Positions 1 to 8,650 of a stretch of DNA of 64,000 bases are shown here, piece after piece; positions within the stretch are counted from its first letter, which is position 1; every line of letters starts with the position of its first letter. The position numbers were made by a program, and so were the translations under genes. Source of the DNA: Prevotella sp. (lineage in GTDB: Bacteria; Bacteroidota; Bacteroidia; Bacteroidales; Muribaculaceae); NCBI GenBank assembly GCA_023662865.1, contig JAMPIK010000007.1:1-64000 (forward strand). The letters are read 5' to 3'. The notes beneath the pieces are model-generated. The model did no database searches. It worked only from the letters and a program-made list of their open reading frames with translations, and had not been told where the DNA came from.

Positions 1-118
1 AATTACCGTGAATCACGGAGTTTCTGCGACACGCTTTATTTAACAACCCAACTGCCTTTATCGTTTGCGTAACTGCACGATTGGCAGTAAATTGTCAGCA
101 TCTTGTCAATTCCGCGAC

Positions 119-161
119 AAAAAAACGAAGCCGACCTCCCCGAAAATACGGAAAGGCCGGC
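119..161 (-). terminator. Intrinsic terminator of the integrase gene
   Basis: On the minus strand an 8-bp stem (positions 161-154 with 137-130, one G-U pair) is followed by a run of seven T at 125-119. It sits 22 bp after the integrase stop codon, so it most likely ends that transcript. The remaining 118 bases to the window edge hold no convincing gene. Confidence 0.7.
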
Positions 162-182
162 ATTAATTTATGGAATTATATC

Positions 183-1433
183 TTACGGCGCAGGAGTGAA
201 GTTTATATCTCCAAGAGAGTTGATGGCATCTTGTTTAAGGCTGTCGATTACCCTTAGATAACGCTCAGTCATTCTAACTGAGGTATGGCCAAGCAGGTTT
301 GATACTGTCTTTATGTTCGCTCCTTTGCTCAACACGTTTACTGCAAAGCTATGACGGCAACAGTGCCAAGTTATCTTTTTGTTTATTTTAGCTTCCTTGA
401 CCCACCTTTTAAGATGGTGTGTACAGCAAGTGAACGAGGGCAAATCGAAGATTCGACTATCCATATTGCCGTTGGACGGCTTGCCGATAAGTGCAATTAA
501 ACTGTCGCTTAATGGTATCACCACACCGCTAAGTCCACTATGTCCTTTGGTCTTTTGTTGTTGGAATCGGATTGTTTTAGTTGAAAGGTCAACATTGCGG
601 TATGTCAGTGCCTGTGTATCACACCATCTTACACCCGTGAATAAACCAAACATAAAAGCACGTTGCACCTCACGATGCTCACCTTCGTAGTGGGTACTGC
701 CGAGAGTCTGTATTTCTTCCGGCGTAAGAATGTCCTTTTGTAGAGCCATATTGTCGTACTTTATGGAGAAACCGGCGCATGGATTTTTTCGGAGCAGTTC
801 TTTTTCAACAGCAGCATTGACCATGTGCTTAAACCATCTGAAATATCCTTTTGGCCCATCCCCGGTTCCGTTTGCTTTTAGATACTCTACAAATGCACCT
901 ACCAATTCAGGGGTGAGCTGTGGCATCAACAACGATTTCTCATATCGCTTGTATTTGGGAGATTCTTTCAGAAAGCGGACGAACTTTTTATACACCTTAT
1001 CCATGCCGATTCGGGCAGTCTCCGCTTTAGACGGAGAAGTCATAATCTCCTTGCAGAATTGATGGAAATCCTGCTGCTTGTCTTTCTTCAGACGATACCC
1101 TTCACGGTCTTCCAAAAACTCCTGTTCACGTTCAAAACGGAGTTTTTCAGCCAATGTAAGGGTATTCCGATTCTGGACTCTCTCTTGTTGGCTACGAGGA
1201 TGCAACCACACATAGAGATTAAGATTCTCTTTTTTGCGGGTATGTTTGATTTTGTACTTGGGTTTACCGGCCATTGCTCCCTCCGTGTAGAACACTTGAT
1301 TACCCTCATCATCAAGGACAGGTGTTTCAGTCCTTCCGAGATAGTATTCAAGATAGAGGCTGGCACGACCATCGCTGAGCTCAGATTGCATGAGCTTGGG
1401 ATTTTGTTTTTTGCGACTTTCAATTTTTGCCAT
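183..1433 (-). CDS. Tyrosine recombinase / site-specific integrase
   Basis: A 416-residue phage-type integrase that would cut and rejoin DNA at att sites through a covalent 3'-phosphotyrosine. The N-terminal third (to about residue 120) is a basic arm-binding and linker region. A SAM-like core-binding domain follows (about 120-225), then the catalytic domain. All expected catalytic residues are visible: Arg269, Lys294, His357-x-x-Arg360, His383 and the nucleophile Tyr392. Length and architecture match the integrases of Bacteroidales conjugative or mobilizable elements. It has its own terminator and a promoter-like -7 box. It faces away from the truncated-looking FN3 gene at 1648. No transposase or conjugation gene is visible, so the element's body must lie to the left of the window if it exists. 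The family is certain; the link to an element is inferred. Confidence 0.93.
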   Translation of the reverse strand: MAKIESRKKQNPKLMQSELSDGRASLYLEYYLGRTETPVLDDEGNQVFYTEGAMAGKPKYKIKHTRKKENLNLYVWLHPRSQQERVQNRNTLTLAEKLRFEREQEFLEDREGYRLKKDKQQDFHQFCKEIMTSPSKAETARIGMDKVYKKFVRFLKESPKYKRYEKSLLMPQLTPELVGAFVEYLKANGTGDGPKGYFRWFKHMVNAAVEKELLRKNPCAGFSIKYDNMALQKDILTPEEIQTLGSTHYEGEHREVQRAFMFGLFTGVRWCDTQALTYRNVDLSTKTIRFQQQKTKGHSGLSGVVIPLSDSLIALIGKPSNGNMDSRIFDLPSFTCCTHHLKRWVKEAKINKKITWHCCRHSFAVNVLSKGANIKTVSNLLGHTSVRMTERYLRVIDSLKQDAINSLGDINFTPAP

Positions 1434-1458
1434 AATGAAGTGTATTTGCTATTTTGTG

Positions 1459-1466
1459 CAAATATA
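1459..1466 (-). promoter_or_regulatory. Promoter -7 box for the integrase gene
   Basis: The minus strand reads TATATTTG, an exact match to the Bacteroidetes TAnnTTTG element, about 26 bases before the integrase ATG. The -33 position (1490-1487) reads TTTC, one base off TTTG. The leader would be about 18 nt. Confidence 0.5.
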
Positions 1467-1579
1467 ATAAGTGGGGAATGTGTATGAAAATCGCCTTATA
1501 CACTTGTTAACATTTGACCTACCCCAATAGTTTGAAAAAGGGCGTACTAAACGTGTACTTTTTGCGAAAATAGAGGCAA

Positions 1580-1665
1580 ATCAAGAAAAATCATGATTTT
1601 CTAAATCTTTATAACACACTAAAAATCATACTATTTATCTTTCTTCATTATTTACCCGAAAACAT
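1580..1665. other. Candidate element boundary / recombinase arm sites
   Basis: An AT-rich stretch between the integrase and the cut-off FN3 gene. It holds a 14-bp perfect palindrome (AAAATCATGATTTT, 1587-1600) and two direct copies of AAAAATCAT (1586-1594 and 1621-1629), the kind of short repeats integrase arm domains bind. The FN3 reading frame leaves its family pattern at about 1651-1665, so the crossover point may lie there. This is inference; the other att copy is not in the window. Confidence 0.35.
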
Positions 1666-3225
1666 ATTAAGGTAATTCGCAACTACTTCGTAAAAATAAG
1701 TAGTGATATTTTCCGGCTCGGGGAGTGTCTCGGTAAATGATGTTTCTTTGGTGTCGGCAAGTACAACATTGCCGCCGGGGAAACGTGTTACAGTATAAGT
1801 TACTTCTTCCGGATTGAAGTAGCCGCCGCTCACAGGCTTGTCTACCGGCTGCCACGAAAGAGACACTTGTCCGTTTGAGTAATCAAGGCTTACCTGAGGA
1901 GAAGCAGGTACACCAACACCAATGTAAAGAGAGGTTGCAGCAGCCGGAGACAATATGCCGGAATCATTGCGCAGTCTTACCTCTACCGTGTATGTACCGC
2001 TTGCTTCCACATTCATGGGAACACTGACCTTTGAGCCATATGTGGTGTTGCCGGTCAGAGCTTCGTTGCCGTTGAGGTAAATTATATATTCCACATTGCC
2101 TGAAACCGGAGAGCCGGAAAAGTTGACAGACGGCACGTTGAAGGAAACAGTACCCTCAAGGCTGCCGTTCGGGAAGTCAACGGTAAGCTCTTCAGGAGAC
2201 GCCGGTGCGTTATCGTCTGCACTTGAGGGTGCAATGCTGAGCCCGATGATGTTTTCGCCCGATTCATATATAATGATGGGAGAAGCCTTGCCTGTATTTA
2301 CATCTATCTCAGTAAGTGTAGTTGTGTCATCAATTGGCGAAACAGTCCAGAACATACGACCTGTTTTGGTATCAATAACAGCGCCTGACTCATACTCCGG
2401 GGCATAACCGGTTTCTCCGACTACGGTAATCGCACCTGTGGTACGATTAATTTTGCATAGATTAGAGCCTATAACATCATCATCATCGTTTGTTATTTTG
2501 GTGATGACATAGAGCTGTCCGTCCGGACTGCAAGCTATTGTATTGACGTCCTCTTTAATTTCCGCAATCGCCGTAGTAACCGGTTTTGAAGAAGAGAAGT
2601 CGATGGTGGCGAGCTGCACACCCATATTATTGGGAGTACGAGTTACACCGTAAATGGTGTTTGTGGCAGGGTCTACACACATACCGTATGTGATATTTTC
2701 GGTTGACCCGGAGCTTGAGTATACGCAATTTCCGTTTTCTATGTCGTATCCATACACGGAAACGTCATATGTACCCCAGAAATCCATATAATAGATTGTG
2801 TAGAGTATACCGTCATGCACTACTGCGCCGCCATTTGCATTAACGGGAGTGCAAAGAGCTTCAAAGCTTTGTCCGGCAGCAGTGGGGAGTTTATACAGAC
2901 CATTGCCTAAATTGGAGGACCACACAACCGTACCCCATATTTCAGGGACATTGGCAGCCGCCTTTTTCAATAAGGTTTTGCCTTTCAGAGAAAGATTACT
3001 TTTTGTTTTCTGCAGTCCGGAATTTGCGGCTGAGTTGCGAAACTTCGGCATAGGTCTTTGCGACCTCTTGCTTTCTGACCTCTGAATTTCAGTTTTTGCT
3101 GACACTGCTTGTGGGGTATCTGTTGCAGATTCAGATAACAGCCGTGCTGCCGCGGGAACATCAGCACTTGCTGCAGTTGCAGTAAGCAATGATATACCCG
3201 CGATTAAGGATTTTAAGTGCATCAT
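1648..3225 (-). CDS. Secreted FN3-domain surface protein, probably 3'-truncated
   Basis: A 525-residue exported protein of unknown function. Residues 1-21 form a Sec signal peptide (hydrophobic core, then ASADV). A Ser/Lys-rich linker leads into a beta-rich middle (about 95-340) whose repeated 'classify, show, compare' strand pattern suggests a propeller-like fold. Two FN3-like domains follow (about 345-430 and 435-520). The last domain stops just after its final beta-strand motif (YFYEVVANYLN), then reads MFSGK and a stop. Comparable Bacteroidales proteins normally run on with more repeats and a sorting tail, which is missing here. With an integrase 214 bp away, truncation by element insertion is the simplest reading. 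A -7 promoter box lies about 100 bp upstream. No function can be assigned. Confidence 0.75.
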   Translation of the reverse strand: MMHLKSLIAGISLLTATAASADVPAAARLLSESATDTPQAVSAKTEIQRSESKRSQRPMPKFRNSAANSGLQKTKSNLSLKGKTLLKKAAANVPEIWGTVVWSSNLGNGLYKLPTAAGQSFEALCTPVNANGGAVVHDGILYTIYYMDFWGTYDVSVYGYDIENGNCVYSSSGSTENITYGMCVDPATNTIYGVTRTPNNMGVQLATIDFSSSKPVTTAIAEIKEDVNTIACSPDGQLYVITKITNDDDDVIGSNLCKINRTTGAITVVGETGYAPEYESGAVIDTKTGRMFWTVSPIDDTTTLTEIDVNTGKASPIIIYESGENIIGLSIAPSSADDNAPASPEELTVDFPNGSLEGTVSFNVPSVNFSGSPVSGNVEYIIYLNGNEALTGNTTYGSKVSVPMNVEASGTYTVEVRLRNDSGILSPAAATSLYIGVGVPASPQVSLDYSNGQVSLSWQPVDKPVSGGYFNPEEVTYTVTRFPGGNVVLADTKETSFTETLPEPENITTYFYEVVANYLNMFSGK

Positions 3226-3542
3226 GTAATATTAATTAGTGTTTAGTGAGGTTACATAATTTGAACATTAAACAAGCTCTTATTTTTCTTTAAGCGAATA
3301 GTTATGTGTAGTGCTTATGGTCGCAAATTTACATTAAAATTAGTAAATTACCCCCCCGAATTGTTAAATAATGTTAACAAGGTTTATATTGCGAAAATTT
3401 GTGTTCAATGTCAAGTTCTTTCTAACTTTTATCCACAGAATATTATGCTGTTTCCCGGAAAATTTCCACGCTGAAATTTTACTAAAAGTAACAATTTGGG
3501 GTTGGAGTTGTTGTTACTATATAGAATTTTAAAATGTTGATT
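3226..3542. other. Divergent intergenic region between FN3 gene and aqpZ
   Basis: About 317 AT-rich bases without a gene. It contains the -7 box for the leftward gene (3324-3331), a C7 homopolymer (3351-3357), and upstream sequence of aqpZ where TTTG (3495-3498) could be a -33 box. No clear aqpZ -7 element was found. Confidence 0.6.
3324..3331 (-). promoter_or_regulatory. Promoter -7 box for the FN3 surface protein
   Basis: The minus strand reads TAAATTTG, matching TAnnTTTG. No TTTG is seen at the expected -33 distance; that place is occupied by the C7 run. The leader would be about 90 nt. Confidence 0.4.
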
Positions 3543-4238
3543 ATGAAAAAGTATTTAGCTGAGTTTTTCGGTACCATGTTTTTGGTGCTGTTGGCATGCG
3601 GAAGTGCCGTGTTGGCGGGGCCTTCAATCGGCGGTCTGGGAATAGGCTTGTGTTTCGGCCTTGTGTTGGTATGTCTGTGTTATGCTATCGGGGGTATCTC
3701 CGGGTGTCATGTCAATCCGGCGGTATCGTTTGCCGTGTGGATAACGGGCGGTATGAAGATCAAGGACTTCTTCTTTTATGTTATAGCGCAGATGTGCGGC
3801 GCGGCGGTAGGTGCGGCTTTCCTGTATTGGGTGGTTATTGACAACCCGGATTTCAATTACGGCGGCACTACGGGCGACTATTTCCTCGCCACAAATGTGT
3901 TGCAGCCGGGAGCTACACCATGGATGGCTCTCATGGTTGAGGCTCTTCTCACATTCTTCTTCGTGTTTGTTGTGCTCGGGGCCACCTCGAAATGCAACAA
4001 TGCCGCATTGGCCGGAGTAGCCATTGGTTTGGCTCTCGGTCTGGTGAATATTGTCGGTATTCCGGTAGACAATTGCTCTGTGAACCCGGCACGTTCGTTC
4101 GGCCCGGCACTTATGGATCCGGCTGCATTCAGTGATTTCTGGATAATGTGTGTAGGCCCATTGTTCGGAGCTTTGGTAGCGGCGGTAGTATGGCGGGGCA
4201 TTGTTCCCTCAAACAAGAATGAAGATCTTACCGCGTAA
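3543..4238 (+). CDS. aqpZ: Aquaporin Z-type water channel
   Basis: A 231-residue inner-membrane MIP-family channel for passive water movement. Both half-helix signatures are present: NPA in HVNPAVSFAVW near residue 63 and NPA in SVNPARSFGPA near residue 180. The latter carries the selectivity-filter Arg directly after NPA, as in AqpZ rather than the glycerol facilitators, which have Asp there. Six hydrophobic segments are visible and the length is typical. I chose the ATG at 3543 (MKKYLAEFFG) over the in-frame ATG at 3534, because homologues begin at this point. It stands alone on the plus strand and ends at a terminator shared with ftsH. Confidence 0.93.
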   Translation: MKKYLAEFFGTMFLVLLACGSAVLAGPSIGGLGIGLCFGLVLVCLCYAIGGISGCHVNPAVSFAVWITGGMKIKDFFFYVIAQMCGAAVGAAFLYWVVIDNPDFNYGGTTGDYFLATNVLQPGATPWMALMVEALLTFFFVFVVLGATSKCNNAALAGVAIGLALGLVNIVGIPVDNCSVNPARSFGPALMDPAAFSDFWIMCVGPLFGALVAAVVWRGIVPSNKNEDLTA

Positions 4239-4256
4239 AAGCAACTGTAAAAAAAA

Positions 4257-4290
4257 GAGGCGAAACTCATGGTTATCGCCTCCTTTTTTT
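4257..4290. terminator. Bidirectional terminator between aqpZ and ftsH
   Basis: Perfect 7-bp stem GAGGCGA / TCGCCTC (4257-4263 and 4276-4282). T7 follows on the plus strand (4284-4290) and an A-run precedes (T-run on the minus strand). It therefore serves both converging genes. The plus-strand T-run overlaps the ftsH stop codon. Confidence 0.85.
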
Positions 4291-6388
4291 ATTGAGCCGG
4301 ACGGAAGGGTGGTGGTGTACCCGGATCTTCATCGTTCTCGTCTTTTTTCTTGTTTTCTTTTTTATCTTCGGTCTTGTCTAATTTGTCAGCCTTGTCTGAT
4401 TTGGCTGAGTCTTCTTTGTTATCGCCTTGCTCGAGTTGCTTTTGGCGGTGCATCTCCAGAGCCAAGTCGGTGTGAGACTTCCATGGGCGCGGACCTAAAA
4501 CAGCCTCGACATCATCGTGATAAATCACCTCGGTCTCAATGAGCATATCGCGAAGTTTGTTGTGCTGCTCGGCATGTTTGCGAAGTATCTCTTTGGCCCG
4601 TTCATACTGTTCGTTAATAATGCGCGCCACTTCTTCATCAATTATTTTGGCGGTAGCTTCGCTGTAAGGCTTGTTGAAGCCGTAAGCCTGCCCGGTTGAG
4701 TCGTAATAATTGATGTTTTTGAGCTTATCGCTTGCGCCATAGTACATTACAACGGATAGTGCGAGCTTTGTTGCGCGTTCAAGGTCGTTGCTTGCACCCG
4801 TGCCCACAACTCCGGTGAATACTTCTTCGGCGGCACGACCGGCCACGAGGGTGCAGATGTTGTCAAGGAGCGACTGAATGGGTGTGTAATGCCTTTCTTC
4901 CGGAGCATACATGGCATAGCCTCCGGCGCGTCCGCGCGGCACTATTGTAACCTTCACAAGAGGATTACCGAATTCTATAAGCCAGCTTACTGTGGCGTGT
5001 CCGGCTTCGTGTGTGGCTATTGCCACTTTCTCTTCTTTTGTATATACGGCAGATTTCTTTTCAAGGCCTCCGACAATGCGGTCTATTGCCTTGCGGAAAT
5101 CTTCCATGTCTACACTCTCGGCGTTTGCACGGGCTGCAATCAGGGCGGCTTCGTTGCACACGTTTGCCAAGTCAGCACCGGAGAAACCGGCTGTCTGGCG
5201 AGCAATGGCTTCCACGTCAAGCGATGAGTTTACCTTTATGTTGCGAAGGTGTACGTTCAAAATTTCCACACGGTCCGTGAGCTCGGGTAAATCCACATAT
5301 ATCTGTCTGTCGAAACGTCCCGGGCGCATTAACGCCTTATCCAGCATATCGGCACGGTTGGTAGCGGCGAGTATAATCACACCGTTGTTTGAGCCGAAGC
5401 CGTCCATTTCGGTAAGCATCTGATTGAGGGTGTTTTCGCGCTCATCATTGCTTCCCATGTTCGGATTTTTCCCGCGTGCACGTCCTACGGCGTCAATCTC
5501 ATCAATAAACACAATACACGGGGCTTTCTCCTTTGCTTGCTTAAACAAGTCTCTCACGCGAGCGGCACCTACACCGACAAACATTTCAACAAAGTCGGAA
5601 CCGCTCATTGACAGGAAAGGCACATTGGCCTCACCGGCAACGGCCTTGGCTAACAGTGTTTTACCGGTGCCCGGAGGACCTACCAAAAGTGCACCTCGCG
5701 GTATTTTTGCGCCCAACTCCGTGTAACGCTGCGGATTTTTAAGAAATTCTACAATCTCTTCAATTTCCACTTTTGCTTCGGCCAACCCGGCTACGTCTTT
5801 GAAAGTTACGTTGGAACCGTTGTTTTTATCAAACACCTTGGCTTTGGATTTGCCAACGGAGAAGATACCGCCGCCACCGCCGGCGCCACCCATTTTGCGA
5901 GAGAGGAAGTACATGAGCAGCACGAACAGAAGAATCGGACCGAAGTACCAGATTATCTTCATAAAGTCGGAACCGTTTTGCACCTTGATTACAATGGGGC
6001 TTTTGTCCTCCTTCTTCAGTTCTTCGTTTACGGCCTCAATGGTTTCTTCATATTTTTCGGCGGAAGTAGCCAATGTCTGTATTTTCGCGTCCACGTCCGG
6101 CCGACCGCCGTCAAGCTTCAGCTCTTTGGCTCCTTCCTTCGTGAGCAAACCGGTAATTTCCGCACTCTCGCGATTGATTGCCACTTCCTCAATATACCCT
6201 TTTTGGGCATATTCGGTGAATTTATCTACTGACACTTCCTCTATCACGGAATTGTCTTGAAATTTATATAGCGCAACCAATGAGATAGTTATAAGCACAT
6301 ACAGCCACAGCATATTCATGCGCGGTCTGCGAGAGTTTTGTCGGTTGGGGGTGTTGTTTGTACGTTGATTGTTAAATCCCGGAAGCAT
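4289..6388 (-). CDS. ftsH: ATP-dependent zinc metalloprotease FtsH
   Basis: A 699-residue membrane-anchored AAA+ protease that degrades misassembled membrane proteins and short-lived regulators as a hexamer. A first membrane helix lies at about 27-43, a periplasmic loop follows, and a second helix at about 144-162. A Gly-rich linker leads to the AAA domain: Walker A GPPGTGKT 237-244, Walker B IVFIDEID 292-299, SRH Arg in MRPGRFD near 357. The M41 peptidase has the zinc motif HEAGH at 460-464 and the third ligand Asp in the SNDLERAT segment. The C-terminus is a long charged Lys/Asp/Glu tail ending in a Pro-rich piece, longer than in E. coli but usual in Bacteroidetes. It follows rsfS by 51 bp, probably in one operon. 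Confidence 0.97.
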   Translation of the reverse strand: MLPGFNNQRTNNTPNRQNSRRPRMNMLWLYVLITISLVALYKFQDNSVIEEVSVDKFTEYAQKGYIEEVAINRESAEITGLLTKEGAKELKLDGGRPDVDAKIQTLATSAEKYEETIEAVNEELKKEDKSPIVIKVQNGSDFMKIIWYFGPILLFVLLMYFLSRKMGGAGGGGGIFSVGKSKAKVFDKNNGSNVTFKDVAGLAEAKVEIEEIVEFLKNPQRYTELGAKIPRGALLVGPPGTGKTLLAKAVAGEANVPFLSMSGSDFVEMFVGVGAARVRDLFKQAKEKAPCIVFIDEIDAVGRARGKNPNMGSNDERENTLNQMLTEMDGFGSNNGVIILAATNRADMLDKALMRPGRFDRQIYVDLPELTDRVEILNVHLRNIKVNSSLDVEAIARQTAGFSGADLANVCNEAALIAARANAESVDMEDFRKAIDRIVGGLEKKSAVYTKEEKVAIATHEAGHATVSWLIEFGNPLVKVTIVPRGRAGGYAMYAPEERHYTPIQSLLDNICTLVAGRAAEEVFTGVVGTGASNDLERATKLALSVVMYYGASDKLKNINYYDSTGQAYGFNKPYSEATAKIIDEEVARIINEQYERAKEILRKHAEQHNKLRDMLIETEVIYHDDVEAVLGPRPWKSHTDLALEMHRQKQLEQGDNKEDSAKSDKADKLDKTEDKKENKKKDENDEDPGTPPPFRPAQ

Positions 6389-6439
6389 AGATTATTATGT
6401 TGTTGTCAGGAGAAAGTGTCAAAGATTTTTGTGAATAGC

Positions 6440-6910
6440 TTAGTCAATGTCAGCTACATTAGTTATAACGCCGTCGCACCACAATTGTTCTATATCATAG
6501 AAATTTCTTGCATCGGGCACAAAGATATGTACCATCACCGAGCCATAGTCAATCACAATCCAAGTGCTGTTGCGATACCCGTCGTAATTGAAAGGCTTCT
6601 GCCCGGTGTCAGCCTGCACTTTCTCGCGCACGGAGTCGGCTATCGCGCTCACTTGTGTGGGAGTGCGGCCTTCACAAATTATGAAGCTTTGGGCGTTGGC
6701 TGTTTCCAGATTGGAGAGGTCTATGATTGTAATGCCGGTGCCTTTTCTGTCTTGAATGGCATCAACAATTGCATCGCGCAGAGTTTCCACGGAGGGGAAC
6801 TCGCGCGCCGGCGTCTGTCCGCTTAAGAATGAGCCGGACTCATTCTCGGTTGTTTCAGTTATTATATCAGTTGTCAAGTTAATATATATGTAAACATCCT
6901 CGACACACAC
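6440..6910 (-). CDS. rsfS: Ribosomal silencing factor RsfS (Iojap/YbeB family)
   Basis: A factor that binds large-subunit protein uL14 and blocks subunit joining when nutrients run low. The family core runs from SVETLRDAIVDAIQDRKG (about residue 40) to the end, with the characteristic W-(I/V)-x-(I/M)-D-Y-G segment and the VHIF-x-P-x-x-R-x-F-Y-x-x-E-x-L-W motif. The start is uncertain. No ATG is in frame. The longest reading uses GTG at 6910 (156 residues). A TTG at 6877 gives 145 residues and has an AT-rich upstream region like other starts here. Either leaves a 30-40 residue N-terminal extension, longer than usual. Placement directly before ftsH is common in Bacteroidetes. Confidence 0.9.
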   Translation of the reverse strand: MCVEDVYIYINLTTDIITETTENESGSFLSGQTPAREFPSVETLRDAIVDAIQDRKGTGITIIDLSNLETANAQSFIICEGRTPTQVSAIADSVREKVQADTGQKPFNYDGYRNSTWIVIDYGSVMVHIFVPDARNFYDIEQLWCDGVITNVADID

Positions 6911-6956
6911 AGAGAGTGCATCGGGGACGTATTGTTATTAGTAATAATGTCAAGCA

Positions 6957-7367
6957 TTAGAAGGGGAGATCGCCGTCGGCATCGGCTGTATTTCCGGCAA
7001 ACGGGTCGGGGAAGCCGGGAGCTTGAGTGGCATCCTGAGGCTGTGGAGCTGCTGTGGGTTGTCCGAAGCCAGGAGCCGGACCAACGGGTGCTTGTCCGGG
7101 CACTCCTTTCTCGGCTTTCCAACCATGAATGTCCGTGTACCACCGACCGTTAAATTCGCGGCTTTCAATGTCAAATGAAATTGTCACTTCATCACCGATT
7201 GCCATGGGATACTGATCCACACGATCGCCGAAGAAGTCAAATTTTACTTTGCGGGGAAAAGAGTCGTGTGTTTCAAGCACATATTCCTGCTTTTTCCACT
7301 CGCGTCCCGCCTTGCTTACTCCACCTTGGGGAGGCAATACAGCTATGATTTTTCCGGATACTTCCAT
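6957..7367 (-). CDS. DUF3127 OB-fold protein with SSB-like acidic tail
   Basis: A 136-residue protein. Residues 1-90 match the DUF3127 pattern: MEVSGKIIAVLPPQ, a KAGREWKKQEYVLET strand, and FFGDRVDQYP. This is a small beta-barrel probably related to single-strand DNA-binding OB folds. A Gly/Pro/Gln-rich linker (about 92-125) then ends in an acidic tip, DADGDLPF, very like the DIPF/DLPF tip that single-strand binding proteins use to recruit partners. Nucleic-acid binding is therefore an attractive inference, not shown. It has its own full promoter (7419-7450) and is followed within 46 bp by rsfS and ftsH. Confidence 0.85.
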   Translation of the reverse strand: MEVSGKIIAVLPPQGGVSKAGREWKKQEYVLETHDSFPRKVKFDFFGDRVDQYPMAIGDEVTISFDIESREFNGRWYTDIHGWKAEKGVPGQAPVGPAPGFGQPTAAPQPQDATQAPGFPDPFAGNTADADGDLPF

Positions 7368-7418
7368 TTAAAATTTTAATAAGAGCGGATTAAACGTAAA
7401 TCCACCTTTTGATAGTTG

Positions 7419-7450
7419 CAAAGTTACAAAAAAAATCGCACCTGCCAAAA
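7419..7450 (-). promoter_or_regulatory. Promoter for the DUF3127-rsfS-ftsH genes
   Basis: Minus strand: TTTTG at 7450-7446, 19-bp spacer, TAACTTTG at 7426-7419. This is a full match to the Bacteroidetes promoter form. It predicts a start near 7412 and a leader of about 45 nt. Confidence 0.75.
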
Positions 7451-7451
7451 T

Positions 7452-8195
7452 TCAATTTTGCGATTCCTCCACATTTTGCCGATTTTGCGGCAGCAATGAT
7501 GCGTGCTTCTTGCGATGATTGGTAATCAACGATGTTATATACACGGTAAATATCGGAAACATCATCATGCCCAAAGCTGCCAATACAACTGAGACCACTC
7601 TCCCTTCGGGAGTCGTTGCATAGATATTCGAACCTACCGTGGTAGTGTCCATGCAGGCCCACCAAAGGGCGTCTTGATATTCGCTGATATTCGGGTTGCA
7701 TTGTTCTTCAAACATATAGAATACCAGCGAGCCGAAATATACCATAGCCATCAGTGTGACAAGATATGTCACAAAAATCCCCGTCACCTTATTATATGTA
7801 AACCAACCGACAACCACCGCCAATGCGTAACCGCCTCTCACCAAAGGAATGTATTGCACCAGATATGCAACATTCGGAGAGAGTGTCAGCTTCAATTTAT
7901 ATATAATAAACAGATAGGGTATTGACACAAGGAAGAATACGAAATGAGTGGCGAAATAATGCCAACGATTCTTTGCATAAAGCAACTCCATGAAGAAATC
8001 AAGCATGAAGAAAGCGCATATCCAAGTCTGCAGCTTTACAAACCGAGGCGCATCATAAAACTCTATACCTCTGAACGTATCAATCGAGATGCTGATAATC
8101 AAAAATATGGAAAGAGAGAGCATTAACAAGTGCATAATAAAATGCACAGTATGCGCCCACCGGGCAGCCAGTATGTTATCCAACCGTGTTTTCAT
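7452..8195 (-). CDS. Potassium-channel-like ion channel with unusual filter
   Basis: A 247-residue inner-membrane protein with the layout of voltage-gated-type K+ channels: about four N-terminal helices (18-40, 54-73, 78-100, 108-131), then S5 (136-162), a pore loop and S6 (198-224). The pore loop reads WWACMDTTTVGSN (178-190). TTTVG matches the K+ filter TTVGYG, but the following two positions are Ser-Asn instead of Tyr-Gly. The S4-like helix carries only one or two Arg, so strong voltage sensing is unlikely. Cation conduction is inferred; ion preference is uncertain because of the altered filter. It is a single gene, and no promoter was recognised. Confidence 0.8.
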   Translation of the reverse strand: MKTRLDNILAARWAHTVHFIMHLLMLSLSIFLIISISIDTFRGIEFYDAPRFVKLQTWICAFFMLDFFMELLYAKNRWHYFATHFVFFLVSIPYLFIIYKLKLTLSPNVAYLVQYIPLVRGGYALAVVVGWFTYNKVTGIFVTYLVTLMAMVYFGSLVFYMFEEQCNPNISEYQDALWWACMDTTTVGSNIYATTPEGRVVSVVLAALGMMMFPIFTVYITSLITNHRKKHASLLPQNRQNVEESQN

Positions 8196-8384
8196 AGCCG
8201 AGAGCTGTTTTCTGTTAAACGCGACTCTCGCCTTTATGGTTCAGCTCTATTTAGCTGCTTGTTTGTGAGCGAGAGCCTGCCACGTCTTGGGAGTCAGCCA
8301 GTTTGCTCGCTGGCAAGGTCGCAATCTGACAAAGAAAATTATGGTAAAGCAGTAGAAATAAATACAGTAAATAGTAGTAATGAG

Positions 8385-8414
8385 AACACCCGGATTCGCG
8401 AGAACCCGGGTGTT
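8385..8414. terminator. Hairpin, possible terminator
   Basis: Perfect 9-bp stem AACACCCGG / CCGGGTGTT with a 12-nt loop, followed on the plus strand by GTTTTGG. On the minus strand no T-run follows. It may end readthrough from either side; which gene uses it is unclear. Confidence 0.45.
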
Positions 8415-8452
8415 GTTTTGGCACCTATTCAGATATGCCGAGTAATTGAATT

Positions 8453-8480
8453 GTAGGGACGCACGGCTCGTGCGTCCGCT
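8453..8480. repeat. REP-like palindrome, GGACGCAC type
   Basis: Perfect 8-bp stem 8457-8464 / 8470-8477 (GGACGCAC with GTGCGTCC), preceded by TGTAG. It resembles short dispersed hairpins common in Bacteroidales intergenic regions. Related hairpins lie at 8593, 23564, 24722 and 24790. Confidence 0.6.
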
Positions 8481-8592
8481 TGTAACATTAATTACCGAAA
8501 CAATGATACATCATCTAATCTCCGACATCAACAGTTACATTGAATCAACGGGAGAAGATTATCGTTAATTGCCCAAAGACTGTAATGATAAC

Positions 8593-8628
8593 GCAGAGAG
8601 GGGTGTCGCATTGCGACACCCCTCTCTT
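8593..8628. repeat. REP-like palindrome, 15-bp stem
   Basis: Perfect 15-bp stem (8595-8609 with 8613-8627) closing a 3-nt ATT loop. It sits 23 bp after the 981-residue gene's stop and could protect or end that message. It has no T-run on the minus strand. Confidence 0.65.
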
Positions 8629-8650
8629 AATGAAGTAGATACATTCGTAT

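Larger units (their letters stand above)
8196..8650. other. Gene-free region with three hairpins
   Basis: 455 bases between the channel gene and the surface-protein operon, with no convincing gene. It holds a 9-bp hairpin (8385-8414) and two REP-like palindromes described separately. Confidence 0.7.

Noticed and set aside
3351..3357. C7 homopolymer as a phase-variation switch
   Set aside because: It lies upstream of a promoter box rather than in a coding frame or spacer, and seven C alone is weak evidence.
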